Assembly: GCA_024642185.1 (NCBI GenBank)
Contig: JAHEBR010000003.1
Span: 1-35,930, forward strand
Length of the DNA stretch: 35,930 bases
Direction of reading: 5' to 3'
From: Marivivens sp.
GTDB lineage: Bacteria > Pseudomonadota > Alphaproteobacteria > Rhodobacterales > Rhodobacteraceae
The notes below the pieces were generated by a model. That model saw nothing but the letters and a program-made list of their open reading frames with translations, was not told where the DNA came from and did not search any database. Within the stretch, counting starts at the first letter, position 1. Each line of letters opens with the position of its first letter. Both the position numbers and the translations under genes were made by a program. This document shows, in pieces, positions 23,062 to 32,096 of this stretch.

Positions 23062-25572
23062 ATGTGGCGCCCAAATGCTTTCCAAAATCTTACCAAGTCT
23101 ATGCCGTGGACCCCGGCCTTCTTCGACGCGGGGTCGTATAGAACCCTGTACCCCGACGTGGCCGACACAGGAAAACCGCCTCTTTTCCACTACTTGAGGC
23201 ATGGCCGGCGCGAAGGTCGCGTTCCGGGCATGATGGTCGCTGACCTCTGGGCCGAAGATCTTGAGACAGCACAAAAAGGGAGCGAAATTGGCGCCCTCGA
23301 ATGGCTCGCCTGTAATGGGTGCCCTAGAGATATTCTGTATGCCCTGATCGCATGTGCGCGATGGTACTGCGCAAGGGGCAGACTTGCCGAAGCAGCAGAC
23401 TATGCGGAGCGCGCCGCCGAAAGCGATCAGATCATCTCGGGATTTCTGGATCCGTCGCTGCCACTTACCGCGGGAATGATCATGCAGGAAACGGGGCAGG
23501 AGGGTCTTGGCCGTGCCCTTCTCAAACGTGCAAGTCGACGTTTCCCGCTGAATTTCGATCTTCGGATCGCCCTTGCGCCGCCCGGCCAGCCGCTGCGCCC
23601 TTTGCGCCCGGCCTACCTCTTGCACGACCTTGGGCTAGCCGCCCCTGCTCTTGGAAATGGGTCTGCATTTGACCGTCTGGCCTGCAACGCGTCGCGAGCG
23701 GTGGACGGACCACTTGTTACGGTCCTGATGTCCGCGCGCGATGCCGCGACGACCATCGAGACGGCCCTGCGCAGCCTTGTCAGCCAAAGCTGGCGCAATC
23801 TTGAGATTCTCGTCATTGATAATGGCTCAACAGATCCCACAGCAGAAATCGCCAAAAGTTGGGAGAAGAAACATCCCGGTATCCGCCTCTTGAACGGGGC
23901 GCAGGCCAACGGTGCCTATGGCGCGCGCAACCTTGGCCTTGAGAACGCAACCGGCGATTTCGTAACATGCCTAGACGCCGATGACTGGGCCCATCCCGAG
24001 AGGATCGCGCGCCAGATCGCTCCTTTCACCAAGAAACCATGTCTGGCGGCAACTATGTCCGACTGGATCCGGGCCGACGATCATCTGCGTCCCCGATTAT
24101 TCTGGCGTCAGGACAGAATCATTCACCCCAATCTTTCCTCCCTTCTCTTTCGCCGTTCGCTTCGGGAAGAGATCGGCTATTGGGACGAGGCACCCGCGGG
24201 GGCTGACAGTGAATTCCGCGACCGGATCATCGCCCGTTATGGCGCCAGCGCCATAAATGCGGTGCTACCCGGTCTTCCATTGTCGATCGGGAGAGCGCGA
24301 CCGGGATCGCTCACAACCTCCTCGACCACATCCATTACCAGTCAGCGGGCAGGTCCGCGCGCCAACTATGCCGAGGCAGCAGCTCTTTGGCATAAGACAG
24401 GGCCGCTCTTCATGGAACGCGCTCCCAAAAAGCGGCCGTTTCCTCTGGCACTTGTTCCGGCCGCGCCGCCAATGCCTTTCGCTGTGCCAGCAACACCTAT
24501 GTCTGATACGCGCCGCAAGATCATCGTCTTCGCCCATGCTGCGGGAGCCGAAACCTATGGCGCGGAACGCAGCCTTCTTGACGTGCTGTCAGCCGCGCGA
24601 GCAACCGGTGTGGACGCCGAGGTTGTCCTACCAGCGGCAGGAACGGCGCCATATCTTGACGCCCTCACCCCTTTGGTCTCCCGCATCCATGTTTGCCCCC
24701 AGAGGCGACGGCGCGGGGGCGCGCCGCCAACCGTTGACGAGGTACAGGGGCTGATACGGATTCTCGACGGCTCTGGCGCCGACGAGGTGCACGTGAACAC
24801 CTGCACGCTTGATGCCCCGCTCGTCGCGGCGCGGGCGCTGGGCCGCCCTACGGCGCTTTATCTGCGCGAATTGCCAGAGGCTGATCCGCAACTGTGCCGC
24901 GATCTCGCCCTCACCCCTGCATTGCTGCGGCACGCCCTGATGAACGAGGCCGATCGGATCATCGCCAATAGCCAGACGACCTTGAACTGGATCGGCGGCG
25001 AAAATGCGATCCTTGCCGAAAATCGAATTGATCCTTCCTTGTTCGACCAGCCAGTCCGTGCTGCCGGAGAGCTGCGGATCGGGCTGGTGGGCAGCGGCAC
25101 CCCGCGCAAGGGCCTTCTGGATTTTCTGCGCATAGCCCGAGAATTGCGAACCGAGACCGGTCTCAAATTCGTTCTTGTAGGCCCGTTGCCGCAGTTGCCC
25201 TTGCCGCCAAGGGTTCGCACGACTGGTTTTGCCGAAACCCCCACCAAGGCAATCTCGCACTGCGATATTGTTCTCAGCCTATCGCATTTTGCCGAGAGCT
25301 TCGGCCGCTCGATTGCCGAAGCCATGGCCGCGGGCCGGCCCGTGATCGCCTATGACCACGGACATCCATCGGAGCTTTTGAAGAGCGGCGGAGGAATTCT
25401 CGTTCCCCGCTTTGACTGGAAATCGGCAGCCCGGCAGATCAGAAGAATTGCGCGCGACAGGGCACTCTATGAACGCCTCTCGGTCGAGGGCCGCGCTGCC
25501 GCGAGACCCTTGGCTGAACCTTGGCCCCTTTCCCTTGTCGAGCAGATCTTCGGACTTGGTAATTCTGGTTAA
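23062..25572 (+). CDS. GT2-GT4 fusion glycosyltransferase with N-terminal EGR-type motif
   Basis: An 836-residue fusion. Residues 20-56 carry one copy of the motif FFDAGSYRTLYPDVA with FHYLRHGRREGR. Residues about 80-190 are helical and may be a TPR-like linker (ALIACARWYCARGRLAEAADYAERAAE). Residues about 216-400 are a GT2 domain (VTVLMSARDAATTIETALRSL, LVIDNGSTD, DXD as CLDADDW near 303). A proline/serine-rich linker follows to about 480. Residues about 481-836 are a GT4 domain (VFAHAAGAETYGAERSLLDV, LVGSGTPRKGLLDFL, ESFGRSIAEAMAAGRPVIAYD near 745, a good EX7E). It is probably a dual-function polymer-building enzyme. ATG at 23062 has AAGG one base before it. ATG at 23101 is another possible start. 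It leads an operon with wecB and wecC. Confidence 0.82.
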   Translation: MWRPNAFQNLTKSMPWTPAFFDAGSYRTLYPDVADTGKPPLFHYLRHGRREGRVPGMMVADLWAEDLETAQKGSEIGALEWLACNGCPRDILYALIACARWYCARGRLAEAADYAERAAESDQIISGFLDPSLPLTAGMIMQETGQEGLGRALLKRASRRFPLNFDLRIALAPPGQPLRPLRPAYLLHDLGLAAPALGNGSAFDRLACNASRAVDGPLVTVLMSARDAATTIETALRSLVSQSWRNLEILVIDNGSTDPTAEIAKSWEKKHPGIRLLNGAQANGAYGARNLGLENATGDFVTCLDADDWAHPERIARQIAPFTKKPCLAATMSDWIRADDHLRPRLFWRQDRIIHPNLSSLLFRRSLREEIGYWDEAPAGADSEFRDRIIARYGASAINAVLPGLPLSIGRARPGSLTTSSTTSITSQRAGPRANYAEAAALWHKTGPLFMERAPKKRPFPLALVPAAPPMPFAVPATPMSDTRRKIIVFAHAAGAETYGAERSLLDVLSAARATGVDAEVVLPAAGTAPYLDALTPLVSRIHVCPQRRRRGGAPPTVDEVQGLIRILDGSGADEVHVNTCTLDAPLVAARALGRPTALYLRELPEADPQLCRDLALTPALLRHALMNEADRIIANSQTTLNWIGGENAILAENRIDPSLFDQPVRAAGELRIGLVGSGTPRKGLLDFLRIARELRTETGLKFVLVGPLPQLPLPPRVRTTGFAETPTKAISHCDIVLSLSHFAESFGRSIAEAMAAGRPVIAYDHGHPSELLKSGGGILVPRFDWKSAARQIRRIARDRALYERLSVEGRAAARPLAEPWPLSLVEQIFGLGNSG

Positions 25573-25630
25573 CGGATTATTTAGGCTGTTGCTGCCAGCA
25601 TTGCATGACGCACAAGGCTGGGGGCCGATC

Positions 25631-26734
25631 TTGAGACTTTTGGTCATCTTGGGCACGCGCCCAGAAGCAATCAAACTCGCTCCGCTCATTCTGTATCTGC
25701 GCCGCTTGGCCGGCCTGTCCCTGGGGGTCTGCACGACTGGCCAGCATCGCGACCTTGTCATGGAACCGCTTCGCTTTTTCGGCATTGCGCCGGACTTTGA
25801 TCTTGAAGTGATGCAGGCCGATCAGACCTTGTCTGACCTCTCGGCAAAGATCCTCACACGACTTGACCCGATCCTGAGAGACGGAGACTACGACCGCGTG
25901 GTTGTTCAAGGTGATACGACGTCTGCGATGTGCGGAGCAATTGCAGCCGCGCATCGGGGGATACCTGTCGCCCATGTCGAAGCAGGTCTCAGAACCGGAA
26001 ACTCCGCTTCGCCTTGGCCCGAGGAAATCAACCGCCAACTCATATCTCGCATCGCCGATCTTCACTTTGCTCCAACGTCGGGCGCTGCGGCTAACCTTCG
26101 CGCAGAGGGGATCCCTCAGACGGCCATCCATGTAACCGGCAATACCGGGATCGATGCACTTCTTGCGGCACGATCGAGGCTCGGGAAGCCTGAGCCCCGG
26201 CTCTGGCGGGCTCCCGGCCAGAAACTCATACTAGTGACCATGCACCGGCGGGAAAACCTCGGTCGCGGACTATCCGAATTGTGTTGGGCATTGCGAGGGC
26301 TCGGCGAGTCCGGTCATCAGATTGTCTTTCCGGCCCACCCCAGCCCCACCGTCCAAGAGAACGCTCGATCCATTCTCGCCGGGGCGCGCGGCGTGCGGAT
26401 CTTCGAACCGCAGGGCTATCCGCGCTTTGTAGAACTCATGACACAGTCAGACCTCATCATAACCGATTCCGGGGGCGTTCAAGAGGAAGCAACTGCTCTT
26501 GGAAAAGCCGCCCTCGTGGTGCGCGACGCAACAGAGCGGCCAGAGGCGATCGTGACCGGCGCGGTGAAGTTGGTCTGCGCCGACCGCCAAGCAATCGCCG
26601 CTCAGGCAAAGCGCCTCTTGGCGACCCCGCCGCTACTGAAACCGGCGGATGCCTTTGGCGATGGGCATGCTTCGGAACGGATTGCGCGCATCCTCAAGCA
26701 AGTGGCGCAAGAAAAGCTGGCGCAGGTGGCCTGA
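25631..26734 (+). CDS. wecB: UDP-N-acetylglucosamine 2-epimerase
   Basis: This 367-residue non-hydrolysing epimerase converts UDP-GlcNAc to UDP-ManNAc. It begins MRLLVILGTRPEAIKLAP when read from TTG at 25631, exactly as WecB proteins begin. It carries VQGDTTSAMCGA, HVEAGLRTG (about 114-122), TMHRRENLG and TDSGGVQEEA (about 278-287). No ATG or GTG lies close to this N-terminus, and the purine-rich GGCTGGGGG lies about seven bases upstream, so TTG is chosen. The frame is open upstream into the preceding gene, but that part has no family match. The stop TGA abuts the wecC ATG. Together they make UDP-ManNAcA. Confidence 0.93.
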   Translation: MRLLVILGTRPEAIKLAPLILYLRRLAGLSLGVCTTGQHRDLVMEPLRFFGIAPDFDLEVMQADQTLSDLSAKILTRLDPILRDGDYDRVVVQGDTTSAMCGAIAAAHRGIPVAHVEAGLRTGNSASPWPEEINRQLISRIADLHFAPTSGAAANLRAEGIPQTAIHVTGNTGIDALLAARSRLGKPEPRLWRAPGQKLILVTMHRRENLGRGLSELCWALRGLGESGHQIVFPAHPSPTVQENARSILAGARGVRIFEPQGYPRFVELMTQSDLIITDSGGVQEEATALGKAALVVRDATERPEAIVTGAVKLVCADRQAIAAQAKRLLATPPLLKPADAFGDGHASERIARILKQVAQEKLAQVA

Positions 26735-28132
26735 ATGAAGATCGCAGTGCATGGCCTTGGATACATCGGCCTGCCGACAGCGGCGCTCTTTGCAGAGTCG
26801 GGCCTCGAAGTTGTGGGAGTGGACATCTCGCCCGATGTCATAGACGCGATCCGGCGCGGGGGGCCCGAAACACGCGAGCCGGGTCTTGCGAAGATGATTG
26901 AGCGGGTTGTCGCAGAAGGCTGTCTGCGGGCGGTTTCCAAACCAGAACCGGCCAACGCCCACATCCTTTGCCTTCCCACTCCGGTCGACAGCCAAAAGCG
27001 GCCGTTGCTTCGCCATATTGACGCTGCCCTGTCCTCGGTTGCGCCCCACTTACGAGAGGGGGATCTGATCGTTATCGAAAGCACCGTTCCACCGGGCACA
27101 ACGGAGATGCTAGCTGACAAGATCGCCAGACTGCGGCCCGACCTTCCCAATAAGAGTATCTTCCTCGCCCACTGTCCTGAGCGGGCGATCCCCGGCGCGG
27201 CGCTTCGCGAAATCGCGGAGAACGAACGGATCATTGGCGGCCTCTGCCCAACGGCGTCTGAAATGGCCGCGGCTCTTTATCGGCGCATTAGCCGGGCGCG
27301 ATTGAATCTCACCGACGCCCGAACCGCAGAGCTCTGCAAACTTGCCGAAAATGCCTGGCGCGACACCACCATCGCTTATGCGAACGAGCTTTCGCTCATT
27401 TGTCAAAAGCAAGGTGTCGATGTGTGGGGTTTGATCAACCTCGCCAACCGCCACCCACGGGTCAGTATTCCCAAGCCCGGGCCTGGGGTCGGCGGACACT
27501 GCCTCGCCGTAGACCCTTGGTTTCTTGTCGATGCAGCACCGGAGTGCACCGAATTCATTCAAGCCGCGCGTTTACGCAACGATGCCATGCCGGAGCAGAC
27601 AGCCGACAGGATCGAACAGGCGCTTGCCCATCTATCGCGTCCCGCAAGAATTGCCTGCCTGGGTCTGGCCTACAAACCTGACACCGACGACCTGCGCGAA
27701 AGCCCGGCTCTTGCCGTGGCCAAAATACTCGCGGATCGCGGCCACGATATTCTGGCCGTCGAGCCCCATATCAAAGCCCTGCCCCCTGCCCTCGCCTCGT
27801 TTGGGGCCAGGCTTGTCTCCTGCAAAACCGCGCTAGGGGATGCCGATGCAGTCGGTATCCTTGTTGCTCACCGTGCCTTCGCCGCACGGCGGACAGAGAT
27901 TGCGCTCCATCCGGCTGTGGTCGATGCGGTCGGGCTATTCAGCGGCACGTTCGGCGACGGCCCCACCATTGACGAGGCTGGACGACGGATAGAGAACGAC
28001 AACGTCGCCTTCGCCAAGCCCGCTCAGGATTTCCGTGTGGATGCCATCGCTATGGCCGATCTCGACAGGTTTGAGATGCGCGATTCCTTCCGTAACCTGG
28101 AAGACCGACCAAACGCCGTTCTCACGGAATAG
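26735..28132 (+). CDS. wecC: UDP-N-acetyl-D-mannosamine dehydrogenase, with an unusual C-terminal overrun
   Basis: This nucleotide-sugar dehydrogenase oxidises UDP-ManNAc to UDP-ManNAcA. It has GLGYIGLPTA (7-16), CLPTPVDSQ, IESTVPPGTTE, HCPERAIPG, the catalytic C256 in GVGGHCLAVDPW, and LGLAYKPDTDDLRESPA. WecC proteins usually end at about 420 residues soon after a VDT.GL-like strand, here VVDAVGLFSG near residue 395-404. This frame continues to 465. The last 66 codons lie over the 3' end of the convergent hlyD-type gene, and that tail (GRRIENDNVAFAKPAQ) looks like antisense of the adaptor. So the enzyme core is intact but the natural stop has probably been lost, or the locus was joined here. 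The ATG directly follows the wecB TGA. Confidence 0.88.
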   Translation: MKIAVHGLGYIGLPTAALFAESGLEVVGVDISPDVIDAIRRGGPETREPGLAKMIERVVAEGCLRAVSKPEPANAHILCLPTPVDSQKRPLLRHIDAALSSVAPHLREGDLIVIESTVPPGTTEMLADKIARLRPDLPNKSIFLAHCPERAIPGAALREIAENERIIGGLCPTASEMAAALYRRISRARLNLTDARTAELCKLAENAWRDTTIAYANELSLICQKQGVDVWGLINLANRHPRVSIPKPGPGVGGHCLAVDPWFLVDAAPECTEFIQAARLRNDAMPEQTADRIEQALAHLSRPARIACLGLAYKPDTDDLRESPALAVAKILADRGHDILAVEPHIKALPPALASFGARLVSCKTALGDADAVGILVAHRAFAARRTEIALHPAVVDAVGLFSGTFGDGPTIDEAGRRIENDNVAFAKPAQDFRVDAIAMADLDRFEMRDSFRNLEDRPNAVLTE

Positions 28133-28837
28133 CGCACTGGCCGGGGCAAGAAGCGCTGCATCGTCGCTCCACTGCACGATCCGCGCCTCAAGGCGGAACC
28201 CGTGGCCAAGGCCCTGGCGATCTTCCGAAGGTCCGGTGAAGTTGATGGTAACGTCGACCCGCTGCTCTTGGACACCAAGCGCCGAAATTCGGGTTGTAGC
28301 GACCGGATCGATCCGTGCAACAACGCCCTCAAGCGTTGTTCCTCCGCCCCAACCGCCAAGCAGAACGGACGCGCCGGCCTCGATGGAAACAGCATCCGAC
28401 GACAGAAGATCGACAACAACCTCAAGATCGGACTGAATGTCACCAATCTCGAGAATGGGCGAGCCAGCGACAACCATGGCGCCGCCGACCTGATAGATCT
28501 GAAGAACCTGCCCATCAGCCGGAGCGGCGATCACCTCTTCCGCCATACCCGGCACGGCGGGGGAGATCCCCGCAATCCGTTGCCCTTTGCCGATTGCATC
28601 GCCCGAACGAAGGGTGATCCGCTCCAGGGCCCCGGTCGTCGGGGCCGACACCAACGTGATATCGCGAACCCGCGTTTGGCCCTCCTCGTCAATGGTCACC
28701 ATTAGCGGTCCACGCCCCACCGCTCCCAGATCGACCAATGCTGGCTTGGGCCAGAAAGCATAGGCCATCGCGGCGGCGATCAAGGCTATCGCAACGAGGG
28801 TCAGGAAATTTCGTGAACGGCGGCGTTTCTGGGCCAT
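27935..28837 (-). CDS. HlyD/MacA-type periplasmic adaptor (membrane fusion protein)
   Basis: A 300-residue protein with one N-terminal membrane helix (about residues 9-30, FLTLVAIALIAAAMAYAFW). It then has a lipoyl-like half-motif (IDEEGQTRVRDITLVSAPTTG), a second (VIAAPADGQVLQIYQVGGAMVVAGSPILEIGD), a beta-barrel region (VDVTINFTGPSEDRQGLGHGFRLEARIV) and a usual end (GLGEGDVVVLYPSSSLVNGG). The helical hairpin is short or missing, which is common in adaptors of FtsX-type ABC exporters. It starts four bases after the permease stop, with GGGAG inside the permease end, so the three genes form one operon. The substrate is unknown. The 3' end is overlapped by about 198 bases of the convergent wecC frame. 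Confidence 0.9.
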   Translation of the reverse strand: MAQKRRRSRNFLTLVAIALIAAAMAYAFWPKPALVDLGAVGRGPLMVTIDEEGQTRVRDITLVSAPTTGALERITLRSGDAIGKGQRIAGISPAVPGMAEEVIAAPADGQVLQIYQVGGAMVVAGSPILEIGDIQSDLEVVVDLLSSDAVSIEAGASVLLGGWGGGTTLEGVVARIDPVATTRISALGVQEQRVDVTINFTGPSEDRQGLGHGFRLEARIVQWSDDAALLAPASALFRENGVWSVFQVTEGIAHLKPVEIGHSDGIHTEILSGLGEGDVVVLYPSSSLVNGGAVAERAAE

Positions 28838-28841
28838 GGGT

Positions 28842-31205
28842 CTACTCCCGTGTTTTCAGGGCCGTGGTGATATCGGCCCGGTCTAGGTCACGTTTCACAA
28901 GCCAGCCGGAAAAGAGCGCGGCGGCGATTACGACAAGCGCCGAATAGCCGTGGCTTTCGGGCAGGAAGAGCGCAGGGATCTGGTAGAGCTCGGTCGAAAA
29001 TCCTTCGGCAACAGCAGAGGACATAAAGTGCCCCATCAGCGAACCCAGCGGCAGCGCCAAGAGGGTGACCACTGCAAGCTCTCCCAACAGGACAAAGGCT
29101 GTTTCGCCTCGATGGAAACCGATCACGCGCAGGCTTGCCAGGTCGCGGGCGCGCTCGGCCTGGGCCACGCGAGCGGCGTTGTAGACGATGCCGAAGGTGA
29201 TGATGAACGCGACAAGCCCCATGACATAGCGGGTCGCGCCCGCGCCTTGGTTCATCAGCGTCTCGAAGGCGGTCCGCATCTCGGATTTCAGGCTTACGCC
29301 AGCAATCATCGGCATATCGCGCAGGGCGGCGAAAATCTCTTGCTCATGCGCCTTGTCGATCCTGAGATAGGCACCCGATGCCAGCCCCGGCTCGCCCAAG
29401 GCCCGATTGAGCGCGTCCATCCCCATATAAGCCGGCGCCCCCAGAAGGCTCTGCGCAATCGCCACAACCGGGATCTCGAGCACGGGCTGACTGCCGCCCA
29501 TCACTTCGATCGTCAGCATCTCGCCCGGCGTGATGCCAAGCAGATCGGCCAGTTCCCTGGCAAGAACGACGCCATTTTCAGGCATTTCGATGGTGGCATA
29601 GTCGCTGTCGATGGCGCGGATCAGTTCCGGCGCGTCCGTAAGGCCGGTAATCGCGCCCTGATGGCTGAAACGACCGTTGCGAAGAACCGCACCCACCGCT
29701 CGGGTCGGTTCGACCACATCAACCCCCGGAATTCGGCGGAGTGCAAATATCGCATCCTCGCCGACGGGCCGTGCGAAACCCACCGTCACGTCAGAGCGGT
29801 CAACCACGGTGAAAGTCAGATCGAGGGTGCGCTCAAACCCCGCATAGATCGTGATCATCGACAGGGTGAGCGCCATGCCCATGGCAATGCCGAGTACCGC
29901 GCCAAGCATCCGCCCCGGCTGGCGCGTTACGCGTCGAAGAACCATCCGGCTCGGCTGGTCGAGATATTTCGCAAACCAGGCCCCAATCTGCCCGGCGGCG
30001 CTGTAGTCTGCCGGCGCGGGCGGCCGCATAGCATCGGCGGGCGCCATTCGAAAGATCCGCCGCATGACGAAAAGCCCGCCGATCGAGGCCGAAAGGATCG
30101 AGACCGAAACGCCCATAACGAATGACTTCGGATCAAGGACGAAAACGAGGAACGGAAATTTGAAATACACAGTATAGAGATTGATCATCGCGCGTCCGGC
30201 GCCGATGCCGATCAAGCAGCCGGCAATGGCCCCGCCGGCCGCGATCACCAGCACCATCTTCATATAGTGCCAGCCGACCTCGCGGTTGCGATAGCCGAAT
30301 GCTTTCATCAGGCCTATCTCTTCCCGTTCAGCCTGCACCATGCGGCTGACAACGATGTAGAGAAGAAACGCCGCCACGGCGAGGAAGAAGGGCGGAACGC
30401 CCGAGGCGCTGGCCTCAAGCCCGCTCATTTCCTCGGAAACAAACCGGTTGGAATATTGATCCGCAAGCCCATAGGCTCCGCCACCGCCGAAGGGTTTGAG
30501 AACGCGGTCGATCTCTTCCAGAACAGACGCTTCGCGGGCATCCCGATTGATCGAAAAGAGCGCCTCGCCGAAGGCGCCAACCATGTCATAGGCGGCAGCC
30601 ATAGCATCGCGATTCATCCAGATCACCCCAAAGCGGGCGTCATCTGGCACAAGCTCGCCCGGGGCCGTGGTATAGAGGTATTCGGGCGATCGCGCGGTTC
30701 CGGCGATCCGATATTCCCGCTGGGCGCCGTTGATCGTGGCAATCAGGCTGTCACCGGCGACTAGCCCGTTCGCTTCGGCAAAACTGTCGAGCAAGACGAT
30801 CTCTTCTGGGTGCGCGGCATCAAACATCCGCCCGGTGCTCATGTAGATCGCGTTAAGCCCCGGCTCCCCTCCGGGCGGCAGCGAAAGTGCTCGGCCCATG
30901 ACCGGAAGATCGCGTGACGGGATGTTGATCAACACCATGCCGGTCACGCGGGTTTCGACCCTCGATACGCCGTCAATCGCGGCAAGCTGTGCGGCAACGG
31001 AATTGGGGGCGCGAAGAACCGGCGCAAAGATATCGGCGAGGCGGTAACGCTCATAATATTCCGCGCGCGTTTCCTGAATCGAGTGCACAAGACCCGACAT
31101 CATCACCTGCATCATCACGCCCAGCGCAATGACAAGGCCAATGGCAGCCACCTGCCCCTTCACGCGACGCAGATCGCGCCAGAGCTTTTTGTCGAGAGGG
31201 CTCAC
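28842..31205 (-). CDS. ABC exporter permease with two FtsX domains
   Basis: A 787-residue membrane protein. It has one N-terminal helix (about 17-40), a large periplasmic domain (about 45-260), three helices (about 268-385), then a second set with one helix (about 435-460), a periplasmic domain and three helices (about 660-780). This duplicated FtsX/MacB-core layout is typical of exporters that pair with a separate ATPase and a HlyD adaptor, such as DevBCA-like systems. EEIGLMKAFGYRNREVGWHYMK and RARDLASLRVIGFHRGETAF are the two conserved FtsX coupling loops. The start is GTG at 31205, overlapping the ATPase TGA as GTGA. What it exports cannot be read. Confidence 0.9.
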   Translation of the reverse strand: MSPLDKKLWRDLRRVKGQVAAIGLVIALGVMMQVMMSGLVHSIQETRAEYYERYRLADIFAPVLRAPNSVAAQLAAIDGVSRVETRVTGMVLINIPSRDLPVMGRALSLPPGGEPGLNAIYMSTGRMFDAAHPEEIVLLDSFAEANGLVAGDSLIATINGAQREYRIAGTARSPEYLYTTAPGELVPDDARFGVIWMNRDAMAAAYDMVGAFGEALFSINRDAREASVLEEIDRVLKPFGGGGAYGLADQYSNRFVSEEMSGLEASASGVPPFFLAVAAFLLYIVVSRMVQAEREEIGLMKAFGYRNREVGWHYMKMVLVIAAGGAIAGCLIGIGAGRAMINLYTVYFKFPFLVFVLDPKSFVMGVSVSILSASIGGLFVMRRIFRMAPADAMRPPAPADYSAAGQIGAWFAKYLDQPSRMVLRRVTRQPGRMLGAVLGIAMGMALTLSMITIYAGFERTLDLTFTVVDRSDVTVGFARPVGEDAIFALRRIPGVDVVEPTRAVGAVLRNGRFSHQGAITGLTDAPELIRAIDSDYATIEMPENGVVLARELADLLGITPGEMLTIEVMGGSQPVLEIPVVAIAQSLLGAPAYMGMDALNRALGEPGLASGAYLRIDKAHEQEIFAALRDMPMIAGVSLKSEMRTAFETLMNQGAGATRYVMGLVAFIITFGIVYNAARVAQAERARDLASLRVIGFHRGETAFVLLGELAVVTLLALPLGSLMGHFMSSAVAEGFSTELYQIPALFLPESHGYSALVVIAAALFSGWLVKRDLDRADITTALKTRE

Positions 31206-31948
31206 CAGGCCAGCTCTTCGGGATCGACGCGGGTCTTGTTGACCGTGACCTCAAGGATGCCACCATCCGCGAAGCGGATCACACGGTCGGCCATAGCTGC
31301 CGTGGCGGCAGCGTGAGTAATGATGAGAACCGTTGTCCCAAGCCGATCGTTCACATCCCGCAAAACCCGAAGAACGGCGCGGCCGGTGGTGCTGTCGAGA
31401 GCGCCGGTCGGCTCGTCGCAAAAGAGAACTTCGGGCTGTTTCGCCACGGCCCGCGCAATGGCGACCCGCTGCTGTTCGCCCCCCGAAAGCTGGGCCGGAA
31501 AGTGATGGCGGCGCTCGCTAAGGCCCACAAGCGAAAGCGCCTCGCCTGCGTCCATAGGATTGCGCGCGATCTCGGTGACAAGCTCGACGTTTTCCTCGGC
31601 CGTCAGGCTCGGCATCAGGTTGTAGAACTGAAAGACAAAGCCGACGTGATTGCGCCGATAGAGCGTCAGCGCCGCATCATCCAAATCTGTCAGACAAGTG
31701 TCGGCGAAATGGGCGGTGCCTTCAGTCGGGCGATCCAGGCCACCAAGGATATTCAGAAGTGTAGACTTTCCCGAACCCGATGGCCCAAGAAGCACAACGA
31801 TCTCGCCTTTCGGGATTTCCATGTCGACGCCACGCAACGCGTGAACAGCGGTGCGACCTTCGCCATAGACTTTGGTTAGCCCCGAGGCGCGAAAGGCCGG
31901 AGCGGTTTCGGCAGCCACGGATTTGGTCGAACCAGCTTTCTTTGCCAT
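31202..31948 (-). CDS. ABC exporter ATPase (LolD/MacB type)
   Basis: A 248-residue ABC ATPase. Walker A is GPSGSGKS (55-62), the Q-loop is FVFQFYNLMPSLTAEENVEL, the signature is LSGGEQQRVAIARA, Walker B is VLFCDEPTGALD, and the H-loop is IITHAAA. The QFYNL(M/L)P string is specific to the LolD/MacB family. The frame is open 180 bases further upstream, but those residues match nothing. The ATG at 31948 leaves only a short tail before the ABC fold, so it is preferred, although its AAGG is about 11 bases away. It is the first gene of the ATPase-permease-adaptor operon and overlaps the permease by four bases. Confidence 0.92.
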   Translation of the reverse strand: MAKKAGSTKSVAAETAPAFRASGLTKVYGEGRTAVHALRGVDMEIPKGEIVVLLGPSGSGKSTLLNILGGLDRPTEGTAHFADTCLTDLDDAALTLYRRNHVGFVFQFYNLMPSLTAEENVELVTEIARNPMDAGEALSLVGLSERRHHFPAQLSGGEQQRVAIARAVAKQPEVLFCDEPTGALDSTTGRAVLRVLRDVNDRLGTTVLIITHAAATAAMADRVIRFADGGILEVTVNKTRVDPEELAW

Positions 31949-31983
31949 CGTCAAATTTGCCTTGCCTACACCAAACCATACAT

Positions 31984-32008
31984 TGTGCGAGGCGCATTCG
32001 CTTGCACA
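31984..32008. promoter_or_regulatory. 25-bp near-perfect dyad upstream of the ABC exporter operon
   Basis: TGTGCGAG and CTTGCACA are inverted repeats with one mismatch, separated by nine bases. The dyad lies 36 bases upstream of the ATPase start at 31948, inside the only stretch able to hold the operon's promoter. Size and spacing fit an operator for a dimeric repressor. No regulator gene is adjacent, so the partner is unknown. Confidence 0.4.
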
Positions 32009-32096
32009 CCCCCAACAGACTGGCCGGATTTCCGACGGTCGGCAAGGGCACCGAAAAAGGTTTGCAGTTGGAAAGGCTACGGCTCTTGATCCAGAG

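Noticed and set aside
28950..30125. 391-codon plus-strand frame opposite the FtsX permease
   Set aside because: Composition and position fit an antisense shadow. The minus-strand permease has the expected helices and operon overlaps.
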